Positions 35,201 to 44,099 of a stretch of DNA of 64,000 nt are shown piece after piece (position 1 is the first letter of the stretch; each line of letters starts with the position of its first letter). Under the pieces are notes generated by a model that saw nothing but the letters and a program-made list of their open reading frames with translations, was not told the DNA's origin and did not search any database. Position numbers and translations under genes: made by a program. The DNA is from CAVPPA01 sp050730755. Lineage in GTDB: Bacteria; Patescibacteriota; Saccharimonadia; Saccharimonadales; UBA4665. The DNA is taken from positions 1 to 64,000 of the forward strand of contig JBOHNR010000008.1 of NCBI GenBank assembly GCA_050730755.1, written 5' to 3'.

Positions 35201-35557
35201 TTATTTTTTTGGTTTATCGATTTTATCCAGCCTAAAGGTCTTTATAATTATATATATCACTAAAAGCACGAATATAAAGTCAACCAAAGTATAGACAAAC
35301 GAACCCCAGCCGAAAACTGCTGATTGATGTCCCACATGCAACGTGTAAGTCTTGCTACTGATAGCCACACCGCCAAAAACAAGAGCCGTTAACGGATTAA
35401 TAAAGCTAGCTATTAACTGTTTGACTACAACTTGAACTTGGGTGCCGATTACGAAACCGATGGCTAAACCAACAATAGCATTCTGGCGCAAAAAATCTGT
35501 GAAGCCACTGATGGGAGATATTCTTCTTCGATCCTGGACTGAATTTTGACTTGCCAT
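35201..35557 (-). CDS. mscL: Large-conductance mechanosensitive channel
   Basis: 118 residues. The pore helix FLRQNAIVGLAIGFVIG begins near residue 23 and a second helix lies at about 85-108, followed by a basic cytoplasmic tail. MscL opens under membrane tension to release solutes. The N-terminus has a 15-residue extension with RRR. TATAAT (35565-35570) lies 7 nt before the ATG, so the mRNA is probably leaderless. Confidence 0.92.
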   Translation of the reverse strand: MASQNSVQDRRRISPISGFTDFLRQNAIVGLAIGFVIGTQVQVVVKQLIASFINPLTALVFGGVAISSKTYTLHVGHQSAVFGWGSFVYTLVDFIFVLLVIYIIIKTFRLDKIDKPKK

Positions 35558-35581
35558 AGACTTTATTATACTGAATTATAT

Positions 35582-37240
35582 TTACATCTGTAAAGGCGCT
35601 GGGATATTTAAGATTTTCAAACCATTATTAATGACATCGGCATAGGCCTCGACTAAACCAAGCCTGACGGCCGTTCGTTCGTTATCGATGACACGATTAT
35701 TTTCATAAAAATGATTAAAAGCTTGAGCTACTTCGTATAGATAACTGCAAATGTGATGTGGCATGAGCTCGACGACGGCTCTTTCCGTCGCCTCAGGGTA
35801 TTCAGATATTTTAAGGGCCAAGCTTCGCTCACCTGGCTCAAGATTAGAAGATAAAACGGCAGTTGGTACTTTGCTTTTTTTCAAAATGCTTCGAGCCCGG
35901 ACGTAGGCATATTGAATATACGGGCCGCTATTACCTTCCAAGCTGATAGCTTGACTAACATCAAATGTAACGTCGCTACCGACCCGGTTCTTGAGCATAG
36001 TGTAGCGTAGAGCGCCGACCATTTCATCATTGATGCTACCAACTGGCGCACCTCGATCCTTCAAAGCTCTTTGAAGTGAATCGAAGAGCCAACCGATAGT
36101 TGTGGCCGTACCGTCTCGAGAGCTCATTTTGCCACTGGAGAGTTTAACCGTACCGGTAGGTATATTTTTAGTTATACCGGCCAACTCGGGCAAGGCTAGC
36201 TCGGCGGCCTTAAAAATAACTTGAAAATATTCTCGTTGCTCAACGGCCGTCACAATATAACTGGCTTGGGGACTAAAGTCTTTCTGCTTAAGTTGCATCA
36301 GGCCCAGATCACGTGCTTCATAGAGAGTATTGCCTTTACCAGATATAAAAACCCTGGTATGAAGACCATACCTGTCGCCTGGAAAGACGATAGCACCATC
36401 GGAACGTTCAAAGACTTTACCAATATGCTCCTCTACTACTGAACGACCGGCTTTATCAGCCTCACTTTCAAGATAACGTCGCTCAACCGGATGACTACCA
36501 GTCATTTGGAACACTTCACCAAAGTAGCTAAAACTCCAGTCTTTACAAATGTCATAAACTTGCTTGAATAGTGATTCACTTGGGGCGAAAGATTCTTGAG
36601 CATAGTGCTCGATTTCTTTTTTAGCCAGTTCGTTCTGTTCATAGGCTGTGGCTCCCTCGGCATATTTCTGACTCAAAAAGCTTGGGCGCTCGAGGGCATT
36701 AATACTACTTAGTTTATTTAAATCACCATCAATAAATTTCAAGATGGCCCACATTGATTTACCAACATGTAACCCAATATCGCCATGATAACTTACTCGG
36801 TGCGTCTCGGCGCCGCCACTTTCCAATAGGTTGGCCACCGTATCAGCGACTATGGAATTAAAGGCGTGGCCAATATGAATGTCTTTAAACGGATTCGGAT
36901 TATTTGTTTCAATGACTACCTTTTGGCCGGCAAAGGGTTTGGAAATATTAATCTTTTGGATTGACTCCAGTAAACTATGATCGCTCAATCGGACGTTCAA
37001 AAAGCCTTGGCCTGCTACTGTAATTGAAGATATTTTACTGCCCAAGGCCGTTCGGAGTGCATCGGCCAACTGATCAGCAATACCCTGTGGCGGTTGGCCG
37101 AGTTTTCTGGCCAGTTGCAGAGCGATGTTGGTAGAGTAATCACCAAATTGTTCCTCGGGACGAGTCAATTCTACTGCCGCCTCAGCGTCAAACGTCTTTT
37201 TGCAGACTTTTTGAATGACCGATTCTATTTCGCGCTTCAT
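35582..37240 (-). CDS. argS: Arginyl-tRNA synthetase
   Basis: 552 residues from the chosen start. The class I HIGH motif is in DIHIGHAFNSIVADT, and the KMSKS-like site reads KLSSGKMSSRDGT. The C-terminal anticodon domain (about 430-552) ends GLKILNIPAPLQM, as in ArgS. A longer frame starts at 37321, but the extended -10 TGA-TATACT (box 37249-37254) lies 8 nt before 37240, and MKREIESVIQKV is the family start. Confidence 0.95.
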   Translation of the reverse strand: MKREIESVIQKVCKKTFDAEAAVELTRPEEQFGDYSTNIALQLARKLGQPPQGIADQLADALRTALGSKISSITVAGQGFLNVRLSDHSLLESIQKINISKPFAGQKVVIETNNPNPFKDIHIGHAFNSIVADTVANLLESGGAETHRVSYHGDIGLHVGKSMWAILKFIDGDLNKLSSINALERPSFLSQKYAEGATAYEQNELAKKEIEHYAQESFAPSESLFKQVYDICKDWSFSYFGEVFQMTGSHPVERRYLESEADKAGRSVVEEHIGKVFERSDGAIVFPGDRYGLHTRVFISGKGNTLYEARDLGLMQLKQKDFSPQASYIVTAVEQREYFQVIFKAAELALPELAGITKNIPTGTVKLSSGKMSSRDGTATTIGWLFDSLQRALKDRGAPVGSINDEMVGALRYTMLKNRVGSDVTFDVSQAISLEGNSGPYIQYAYVRARSILKKSKVPTAVLSSNLEPGERSLALKISEYPEATERAVVELMPHHICSYLYEVAQAFNHFYENNRVIDNERTAVRLGLVEAYADVINNGLKILNIPAPLQM

Positions 37241-37340
37241 TAGGGACCAGTATATCAGGTTATGCCTGGTGTTATCTGGGGTCGCAATGAGTTGCTTAAG
37301 GTTAAAGTTCTTAGCCGACATAATCGGCAGTTCTACTGCG

Positions 37341-38369
37341 CTATTGAGACATTTCCTGCTTTAATTTCTCGACCAGTTCAACCGGAGCTGGGTTTAGACC
37401 ATTTAGAAGGGCTGTGTATAGCGTCACGAAATCACCAATTGTAATAACCCATAGTAACTGTTCTAACAGGCTGGCCCCTTCGACATTAATGGCATTAGGA
37501 TGCGGCCACAAGCCCGACAGCAAACGCTCAACAATAATAAAGCTTTTTTGGATACGTTCATGCTCAAACCTGCTTTTTAACTCAATAATAGCGTACGGCT
37601 TATCGATTGGCTGTTTACTCCAGCCGATAAACTCATTGTGCTTAAATTCAGGATATTGACCAACCCAGGCCACTTGCTTGGCGTTTTCATTAAAACTTAT
37701 CTTCCACTTATAGGCTGCCGGATATAAGTTCGGGCCAGCATAAATGACGACTGATTTACCGATACATTCTAGGGCCAGTTGTTTGGCAAAATTATTACTT
37801 GTTCTGATTGTCGGTAACCAATTAGCGACGCTAGATTGTAGAAATGGCGCGGCAACCTCTAGTTCTTGAACAATCTGAGGGTTAACAAGCTGAGCATCGC
37901 TCAAAAGGACTACTAAGGCTTTGAGATTATAAAGAACCGCATACCTCGGTTGTTCGGCTTTCGGTAATAGAGCTAAGGTATAACCTTTTTCTTTAGCAAT
38001 ATCAAATAATTTGCCGCCACCAGCAATCACTGCAATATGAGCGCCTTTCCTTTCAGCCTGAATTAGGGCGCTTAATGTTTCCTCGGTATTACCGGAGTAA
38101 CTACAAGCGATAAAAAAGGTTCTTGCAGACACGTAATCGGGCAGATCATAATTGCGGACAATTTCAAACGGCTTATTGTAACCAGGCCAGCTCTGACTAA
38201 TTAATGCTGCCAGAGCTGATCCACCCATACCAGCATATACAATGTTATCGACATCGATTTCAGCTTGTCCAGTTTGGAACTGATAACTCAGCTGTTGCCA
38301 CTGTTTTTCGGCAATCCCTAGCGTGTCGACAGAATCTCGATCATGAATGTATTTTAGGTCATCTAGCAT
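37341..38369 (-). CDS. Bifunctional phosphoglucose/phosphomannose isomerase family protein
   Basis: 342 residues with two SIS sugar-isomerase domains. The first has YAGMGGSALAALISQSWPG and ACSYSGNTEETLSAL, the usual sugar-phosphate loop. The second ends with HNEFIGWSKQP. Archaeal and CPR members isomerise glucose-6-phosphate or mannose-6-phosphate. The gene begins 74 bp from a divergent unknown gene. This is one of very few carbohydrate enzymes in the window. Confidence 0.88.
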   Translation of the reverse strand: MLDDLKYIHDRDSVDTLGIAEKQWQQLSYQFQTGQAEIDVDNIVYAGMGGSALAALISQSWPGYNKPFEIVRNYDLPDYVSARTFFIACSYSGNTEETLSALIQAERKGAHIAVIAGGGKLFDIAKEKGYTLALLPKAEQPRYAVLYNLKALVVLLSDAQLVNPQIVQELEVAAPFLQSSVANWLPTIRTSNNFAKQLALECIGKSVVIYAGPNLYPAAYKWKISFNENAKQVAWVGQYPEFKHNEFIGWSKQPIDKPYAIIELKSRFEHERIQKSFIIVERLLSGLWPHPNAINVEGASLLEQLLWVITIGDFVTLYTALLNGLNPAPVELVEKLKQEMSQ

Positions 38370-38443
38370 ACCGTTAAATCCTTGTGCTTTTAGCTTACCT
38401 ATATATAGTATACTTAAGAGTAATTATTTTTAGGGGGGCAGCA

Positions 38444-38938
38444 ATGTTCGGGCACGATAACGACGATAATACGGCACAAAATGACAACCAGGGCATGCCA
38501 ATGGAAGAACCAGTTGAAGACGGTACGCTTGGTAAACCTGATGCCGGCAGCGGCTCAAGCGACTTAGCCGCCTCTTCCGATAGTGAACATACAGCCCACG
38601 ATAGCCCATCACTTCTACCCATAGAACCACCACACTCTATGACCCCGGGACCAAGTTTACCTGAACCAACAACACCAGCCCACAGTGGCACCGACGATCT
38701 TTTAAGTATCAAACAAAACGCCCTGCAACAGCTTAAACCTTTAGTCGGCCATCTTGACCAGACACCCCAAGAGCGCTTTCAAACAACCATGATGATGATT
38801 CAAGCAGCAGACGATCAAAGTCTTATCGGCGAAGCATATAAGGCAGCTGAAAGTATTAGCGATGACAAAGACCGAGCGCAGGCTTTACTTGACGTGATTA
38901 ATGAAATTAACTATTTCAGTTCGAAAAAAGAAAACTAA
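38444..38938 (+). CDS. Unknown acidic protein with helical C-terminus
   Basis: 164 residues from the ATG at 38444, chosen for the purine-rich site AGGGGGGCAGCA directly before it; an upstream ATG (38384) has none. The N-terminal 95 residues are disordered (Asp, Ser, Gly, Pro). The last 70 form predicted helices (LLSIKQNALQQLKPLVGHLD ... DRAQALLDVINEINYF). No family recognised. It converges with the sortase-signal-like gene 16 bp away. Confidence 0.6.
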   Translation: MFGHDNDDNTAQNDNQGMPMEEPVEDGTLGKPDAGSGSSDLAASSDSEHTAHDSPSLLPIEPPHSMTPGPSLPEPTTPAHSGTDDLLSIKQNALQQLKPLVGHLDQTPQERFQTTMMMIQAADDQSLIGEAYKAAESISDDKDRAQALLDVINEINYFSSKKEN

Positions 38939-38954
38939 GAATTTGATTTGAACT

Positions 38955-39410
38955 TTAATCTGACAGACGGACTGAACGAATTTGCCGGATGCGGTAGAGG
39001 ATTGCACCGAGCAGTCCGGCTCCGATGGCTATAAAAAGAATCCCTGATCCAGGTCCTGTATTTGGCATCACGCTGGACGGTGTTTGAGTTTTAGGAGCTT
39101 GAGTAGTCGTCTTTGGGGTTGATACCGGGATAGATTTGTTATTATTTTGGTTGGATTGATTATTAGGCTTGCTCTTTTGGTGTTGAGTTGACTGATTAGT
39201 TGCCAGTTGGGAAGGGTTATTAGTGGCTCGGCCATGTAGCCACAAGCCAGCAAAAATGGCTGCCACAATCAAGACAGCTAAGACTAAAGCTGACAAAATG
39301 AGACGAGTTCTGGCAACTTTAGCTTGCTGGGCATAATAGTATTGCTGAAGCTCGGGCGGCACTTCAGGTTTACTAGGCTGCTGATTTGATTTTTTGCCAA
39401 ATTTCCACAT
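38955..39410 (-). CDS. Two-helix surface protein with sortase-like signal
   Basis: 151 residues. A basic N-terminus and membrane helix (about 36-58) are followed by a Gln/Asn/Thr-rich stretch (65-112). MPNTG at residues 115-119, then GPGSG, a second hydrophobic helix and RIRQIR form a C-terminal sorting-signal layout like LPxTG anchors, with Met in place of Leu. Whether it is cut by a sortase is uncertain because it also has the N-terminal helix. No sortase is in the window. Confidence 0.65.
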   Translation of the reverse strand: MWKFGKKSNQQPSKPEVPPELQQYYYAQQAKVARTRLILSALVLAVLIVAAIFAGLWLHGRATNNPSQLATNQSTQHQKSKPNNQSNQNNNKSIPVSTPKTTTQAPKTQTPSSVMPNTGPGSGILFIAIGAGLLGAILYRIRQIRSVRLSD

Positions 39411-39480
39411 ATTTATATTTTACCCTTACCTTTATCAGATACAAGCACCAGCATGTTGCTAGCCCTTCTTTGGGTAGAAC

Positions 39481-40122
39481 TTATAACCCGGCCTGGTGAG
39501 AGATTGTTGAGAGGACATTAAGCGAGTTTTGCAGTAAAAATTTTTCGTTATATATATCTACCAATTTATCAACTTCAGTTGATATCTCGGAATTAGGATC
39601 AGTCATTAAAGGCTCTTCAGATTGTTGAGGTAAGTCGCTTGGGCGCTTTAGTAATTGCTTTTTTTGGGCCACAACATTTTCCAGTAGCCCACCAAGGCTA
39701 GTTACAAAACCCTCGTCTCTATTATCCTTTAAGTTTTCTCTTAAATCGTTTATGGTGCTACTAATATCGTTAGCATCGCCACAAAGTAGCACCCAATCAG
39801 ATGAAAGTATGTAGTGCCATATAAGCAAGCGTTCATGGTCTGGTAGCTCGGTTGGCATTCCGGCCACAAGTTCTACTAATTGGCGAACCATAGCGCTGTT
39901 TTTATTGCTCCCAATTCCACCTTGAATGATGGGTTTCTCCCAACGGGCAATAAATTCATCCATTGGTTTAACTGACATTGTCAGTGTCATCTCTCGATAT
40001 AAATCTATTGAACGGGGGTCGTCACGACCAAAAAGGTAACTCGGAATCTCAGGGTTCGTAGTTTCGCCAACAAAACCATCACCAACCTCGGAAGATGTTT
40101 GACCAGCCTCTGGATTAACCAT
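39481..40122 (-). CDS. Unknown cytoplasmic protein
   Basis: 213 residues from the chosen ATG (40122). It is acidic with helical character (VRQLVELVAGMPTELPD, LIWHYILSSDWVLLCGDAND). A longer frame reaches 40158, but an extended -10 TGA-TACTAT lies a few nucleotides before 40122. I recognise no family. It lies 69 bp after groEL on the same strand. Confidence 0.5.
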   Translation of the reverse strand: MVNPEAGQTSSEVGDGFVGETTNPEIPSYLFGRDDPRSIDLYREMTLTMSVKPMDEFIARWEKPIIQGGIGSNKNSAMVRQLVELVAGMPTELPDHERLLIWHYILSSDWVLLCGDANDISSTINDLRENLKDNRDEGFVTSLGGLLENVVAQKKQLLKRPSDLPQQSEEPLMTDPNSEISTEVDKLVDIYNEKFLLQNSLNVLSTISHQAGL

Positions 40123-40227
40123 AAACCATAGTATCAGATAGCCGTAATAGCTTTGCAAGCATAGACATCTTAGATCAGACTATGATTTTATCGATTCAGG
40201 TAAGGTAGAACTGTCTATTATAACGCC

Positions 40228-41877
40228 CTACATCATACCCATACCGCTGCCACCCATATCAGGTGAGGCCAGCTTCTCTTCTTTAGGCACCTCAACTACT
40301 AGAGCCCCCATAGTCATGGTGGTACCAGCGATACTAACAGCGTTTTGAATAGCACCCTTGGTAACCCGTGTCGGGTCAACAATACCGCTGGCTTTCATGT
40401 CGACGAGCTTAGATGGCTCATTAACATTAATTCCCTGCCCCTCTTTTGCTTTTTTAACTTGCGGTAGCCATTCGTCAGCGTTAATTCCAGCGTTATCCAG
40501 TAAAATTCGAAATGGTTGCTCAAGCGCGTTCGTTAGCAGTTGACGACCAGCTTGCTCAGAGTCATCTTCGCTTTTAAGAGATGAAATGGCGCTAGTTAGG
40601 TTGATTGGCGTGACACCACCACCAGCCACAATGCCCTCGCTTAAAGCTGCCTTAACAGCAGCTACGGCATCATCTACCCGAAACTTCTTCTCTTCAATCT
40701 CGGTTTCTGTAGCTCCACCTACTTTTATGACCGCCACTTTGCCGCTCAACGAGGCCCGACGCTTTTCCAAATTTTCTTTATCATACTCACTGCTGGCAGC
40801 CTCAATTTGTTGCTGAATTTGCTTAATCCGTGCGGCCACCTCAGTTACCGACCCACCACCCTCAATAATAGTTGTCTGATCTTTATCAACAATTATCTTA
40901 CGGGCTGAACCAACAACATCGAGCTCAACATTTTCAAAAGTCATCCCGCGGTCTTCTGTTATGACCTCAGCGCCAGTCAAAATAGCTATGTCGTTAAGCA
41001 TATCTTTGCGACGGTCGCCAAAGGCCGGAGCCTTAATAGCGACAGTATTAAATACACCTTTCAGGCGATTCAGCACCAAAGTAGCCAGCGCTTCGCCTTC
41101 CAAATCGTCAGCAATCAAGACAAGGTCCTTTTTGCCTGCTTGGGCTAATTTTTCAAGTAGCGGCAAAAATTCCGAAACACTTGAAATCTTTTTATCAGTG
41201 ATAACAATCGATGGCCGATCATAGACTGCTTCCATCCGTCCAGTATCGGTCACCATATAAGCGCTGACGAAACCGCGGTCAAACGTAAAGCCTTCAACGA
41301 CTTCACTTTCAAGGGCTAGACCTTGGCCTTCTTCAACTGTCACGACGCCATCTTTACCAATCGCTGCCATCACCTCAGCGATTAAGTTACCGATAACCGG
41401 GTCGCCGGCGGAAATTGTAGCTACCTCAGCGACACGATTTTTCTTATCTTCAATGTCTTCACTGATGGTGCTCAACTTCGCAATCACCTGTTGAGCGGCA
41501 GACTCAAGGCCTTTGCGTAGGAGCATTGGGTTGTGGCCAGCGGCTATCAGTTTATTAGCTTCGTTTAGAAGGTGATAGGTAAGTACTGTGACAGTAGTTG
41601 TGCCGTCGCCAGCTACATCGTTCATCTTGGAAGCGGCTTGTTTAATAAGTTCGGCGCCAACTTTGTAACCTAGTGTTTCATCGTCAACATCACCGAGTTC
41701 GACAGCCTTGGCGACAGCTACTCCGTCATGGGTGACCGTTGGCGGGCCGTAGGATTTACTAATGACAACATTGCGCCCCTTAGGGCCCATAGTTGTCCTG
41801 ACTGCGTTATATAAAATTTCAGCCCCATCCAGCACCCGTTTACGGGCGACATCGTCATACAATACTTTTTTTGCCAT
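40228..41877 (-). CDS. groL: Chaperonin GroEL
   Basis: 549 residues with the conserved GPKGRNVVISKSYG, DVAGDGTTTVTVLTYHL and the C-terminal GGSGMGMM tail. The ATP-binding pocket residues are intact. It folds newly made proteins with GroES. It follows groES by 19 bp under a shared CIRCE-controlled promoter. Confidence 0.98.
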   Translation of the reverse strand: MAKKVLYDDVARKRVLDGAEILYNAVRTTMGPKGRNVVISKSYGPPTVTHDGVAVAKAVELGDVDDETLGYKVGAELIKQAASKMNDVAGDGTTTVTVLTYHLLNEANKLIAAGHNPMLLRKGLESAAQQVIAKLSTISEDIEDKKNRVAEVATISAGDPVIGNLIAEVMAAIGKDGVVTVEEGQGLALESEVVEGFTFDRGFVSAYMVTDTGRMEAVYDRPSIVITDKKISSVSEFLPLLEKLAQAGKKDLVLIADDLEGEALATLVLNRLKGVFNTVAIKAPAFGDRRKDMLNDIAILTGAEVITEDRGMTFENVELDVVGSARKIIVDKDQTTIIEGGGSVTEVAARIKQIQQQIEAASSEYDKENLEKRRASLSGKVAVIKVGGATETEIEEKKFRVDDAVAAVKAALSEGIVAGGGVTPINLTSAISSLKSEDDSEQAGRQLLTNALEQPFRILLDNAGINADEWLPQVKKAKEGQGINVNEPSKLVDMKASGIVDPTRVTKGAIQNAVSIAGTTMTMGALVVEVPKEEKLASPDMGGSGMGMM

Positions 41878-41896
41878 ATTGATTCACTCCATTACT

Positions 41897-42163
41897 TTAG
41901 ACTACGGTTGCCAGCACATCTTCTTCTTTAACTAGGATGTACTCATCACTGCCAACTTTAACGTCGGTAGTGCTGTAACTTTTATAAATAATCCGGTCAT
42001 TGACTTTTACCTGTTTGACGTCTTTGCCAACGGCAACAACTTTAGCCACTTTAGACTTCTCTGCCGCATTATCTGGTAGATAAAGACCACTGGCAGTCTT
42101 AGTTGCCGGCTCTTCGCCTATGGCGACTACAAATTCGGCCAGCGGTTGGATTTTTGCACTCAT
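41897..42163 (-). CDS. groS: Co-chaperonin GroES
   Basis: 88 residues from the chosen ATG, MSAKIQPLAEFVVAIGEE. It has the roof loop GLYLPDNAAEKSKVAK and the ending YILVKEEDVLATV. It caps GroEL. The longer frame (to 42211) has no ribosome site, whereas AAAGGAGAG lies 9 nt before 42163. The gene is slightly shorter than usual. It is first in groES-groEL. Confidence 0.95.
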   Translation of the reverse strand: MSAKIQPLAEFVVAIGEEPATKTASGLYLPDNAAEKSKVAKVVAVGKDVKQVKVNDRIIYKSYSTTDVKVGSDEYILVKEEDVLATVV

Positions 42164-42204
42164 TGCAAAACACTCTCCTTTCATACACCATTGTTGATTT
42201 GTAG

Positions 42205-42231
42205 TTAGCACTTTAAAAGGTCGAGTGCCAA
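42205..42231. promoter_or_regulatory. CIRCE operator for groES-groEL
   Basis: TTAGCACTT, nine spacer bases, then GAGTGCCAA, a near-perfect match to the CIRCE inverted repeat (TTAGCACTC-N9-GAGTGCTAA) bound by HrcA. It lies between the promoter and the groES start, as in other bacteria. HrcA is not encoded in this window. Confidence 0.88.
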
Positions 42232-42241
42232 CGTTGTTTCA

Positions 42242-42271
42242 ATCATAGCCTTGACCGGCTGATTCTGTCAA
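42242..42271 (-). promoter_or_regulatory. Promoter of groES-groEL
   Basis: On the minus strand TTGACA (42266-42271) and TATGAT (42242-42247) are 18 bp apart. The CIRCE element follows directly, so HrcA binding would block or trap the polymerase. Confidence 0.8.
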
Positions 42272-42295
42272 GAATGATGGGCATAATTGGCTCGA

Positions 42296-42655
42296 ATGAT
42301 TAGCCATCTCAATCAAACCGTCCTAACGTCTGGTACCGATTATTTCGACGATACCTACTAATAGCAAAAAAATTTGATCACCTGGTGCCCAGAAGCATTT
42401 TCCTCTAAAAGCAAGCTAAAATTCAAAAACTTAATAATGTAGAAAAGATCGAAGTTTCCGATCAAGAAGCCAAAGAAAAGCTATGCCTGTGAACTTATCT
42501 CTGTTGGCAGTGTGGTCATAATGACGTCTCGTGCACCTATCTTTAGGCGAAATTTAGAGGCCCAAGGATTCAAGGTTCTGACTCCGGAAATTCAGGAATT
42601 AGCCAAAGGCGGTGGATTTATGCGTTGGACCACTCTAACTCTTGATAATTATTAA
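42296..42655 (+). pseudogene. Decayed amidinotransferase-family gene
   Basis: Remnants of both ends of an amidinotransferase/dimethylargininase-type protein survive. The N-terminus from ATG 42296 reads NQTVLTSGTDYFDDTY, the usual vLMsgPdyFdd pattern, then hits a stop at about 42359. After a gap, one frame reads EKIEVSDQEAKEK, and after a frameshift near 42485 another reads CELISVGSVVIMTSRAP, then ELAKGGGFMRWTTLTL to a TAA at 42655. The catalytic Cys of the final motif reads Trp. About two thirds of the gene is deleted. It is divergent from groES. Confidence 0.7.
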
Positions 42656-42705
42656 AATTGGGACCTCGTGAAAAAATCTAGCCAGTTTGTTAAGCAGTTT
42701 CGGAA

Positions 42706-44010
42706 TTATTTAGTTTTGCGAGTCAAATTACGAATAGCTTGTCGAACAGTGCTGATTTCATCCCAAGGGTGTTCGCCGTCAGCTCGCTCGATTGTCTTTT
42801 CATGGCCCTTCCCCAGAAATAAAACACTGTCGTCCTTGCCTGCGCGGTTAACAGCAAAGTTAATAGCCTGCGTACGATCATTGATTAAAAACAGATTTTC
42901 ATCTCGTACTTTACCCGCCTGCTCAGCCCCTGCAGCAATCTGATCCATAATTTGTTTTCCATCGATATCGCGATCATCTTCCTCGGTGATAATTATCTCG
43001 TCAGCATATCGCCCAGCTAAGGCGCCTTGCTCGACTCGTTTGCCCTCATCGCGGCGTCCGGCACTACCAAACAAAACTATTAGCTTACCCTTAACTGATG
43101 GTTTTAAGTCTTTGAACAGCTTCTCAAAACTGTCTGGAGAATGGGCAAAATCAACAATTGCGCTGAAGGCTTGACCTTCGTCAATTGTAGCCATCCGTCC
43201 CTCGACACTCTTTAAAGCGGCAATACCATCAGTAATCTGTCGATCAGTTAGGCCTAAAACCACGCCAGTGGCAGCGGCAGCTAGAGCGTTGGCAATATTA
43301 AAACTACCCGGTAAATTAACATGAATTGATAATTTTGTATTTTTATATGTCATTTCAAAATCGCTACCAGCAAGTGTCGAGCGAATATCACTGGCCCGCA
43401 ATTCTCCGTGATCTAGTCCGTAGGTTACAACATGAGGCACGGCATCAGCAAAATAGCGCCAAGACGGATCATCAGCATTGACTATCCCAGTTCGTAGACC
43501 GCTTAGTCGGCGATTAACGTGTTTAAAAAGCTTTATCTTAGCGTCTCGATAATTCTCGAATGTTTTATGATAATCCAAATGTTCATGGGTAACGTTCGTC
43601 ATAACAGCCACACTGTAAGGGACTCCCCAGACACGATGTTGGGCCAGGGCGTGACTGGTTGTCTCTAGAACCAACCATTTAACACCGCGCTGGCGCATCC
43701 ACTTCAGCCGATGCATAAGCTCCGTCACCGGTACGTTAGTCATATGATGAATTTGAGGCCGAATGGTATCACCGGCTCCGTATGACACTGTAGTCATTAA
43801 GCCTACTTTGTAGCCGGCATCGTGAAGCATCTGATAAATTAGAAACGAGGTCGTTGTCTTGCCATTAGTTCCAGTCACGCCAATAACCTTCATGCCCCGA
43901 CCTGGGAAACCATTTAAAGTGTTAAATAAAACAGCCTCACCTAAATGACCATAAGGCTCGATAATCTGAAACAAATTCTTCGGGATCAATCTTTTGACGA
44001 GGGCGCGCAT
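42706..44010 (-). CDS. murE: Short MurE-like Mur ligase
   Basis: 434 residues from the chosen ATG (about 490 in typical MurE). The central P-loop IGVTGTNGKTTTSFLIYQML and the C-terminal domain ending with FLGKGHEKTIERADGEHPW are MurE-type. The N-terminal UDP-binding domain is largely missing. The position of the DNPR amino-acid motif reads EEDDRDID, so the third peptide residue cannot be inferred. It adds an amino acid to peptidoglycan precursors. A longer TTG frame reaches 44067; MRALVKRLIPKNLF at 44010 fits relatives better. It is divergent from tsaD. Confidence 0.8.
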   Translation of the reverse strand: MRALVKRLIPKNLFQIIEPYGHLGEAVLFNTLNGFPGRGMKVIGVTGTNGKTTTSFLIYQMLHDAGYKVGLMTTVSYGAGDTIRPQIHHMTNVPVTELMHRLKWMRQRGVKWLVLETTSHALAQHRVWGVPYSVAVMTNVTHEHLDYHKTFENYRDAKIKLFKHVNRRLSGLRTGIVNADDPSWRYFADAVPHVVTYGLDHGELRASDIRSTLAGSDFEMTYKNTKLSIHVNLPGSFNIANALAAAATGVVLGLTDRQITDGIAALKSVEGRMATIDEGQAFSAIVDFAHSPDSFEKLFKDLKPSVKGKLIVLFGSAGRRDEGKRVEQGALAGRYADEIIITEEDDRDIDGKQIMDQIAAGAEQAGKVRDENLFLINDRTQAINFAVNRAGKDDSVLFLGKGHEKTIERADGEHPWDEISTVRQAIRNLTRKTK

Positions 44011-44099
44011 AGCTTCTAAGGCAGTATACGGCGTCAAAGTTATATTATCCAGAGGTGCAGTGAGCAAATCGGTAATAACTTTATGCTATGGTGTAAAAG

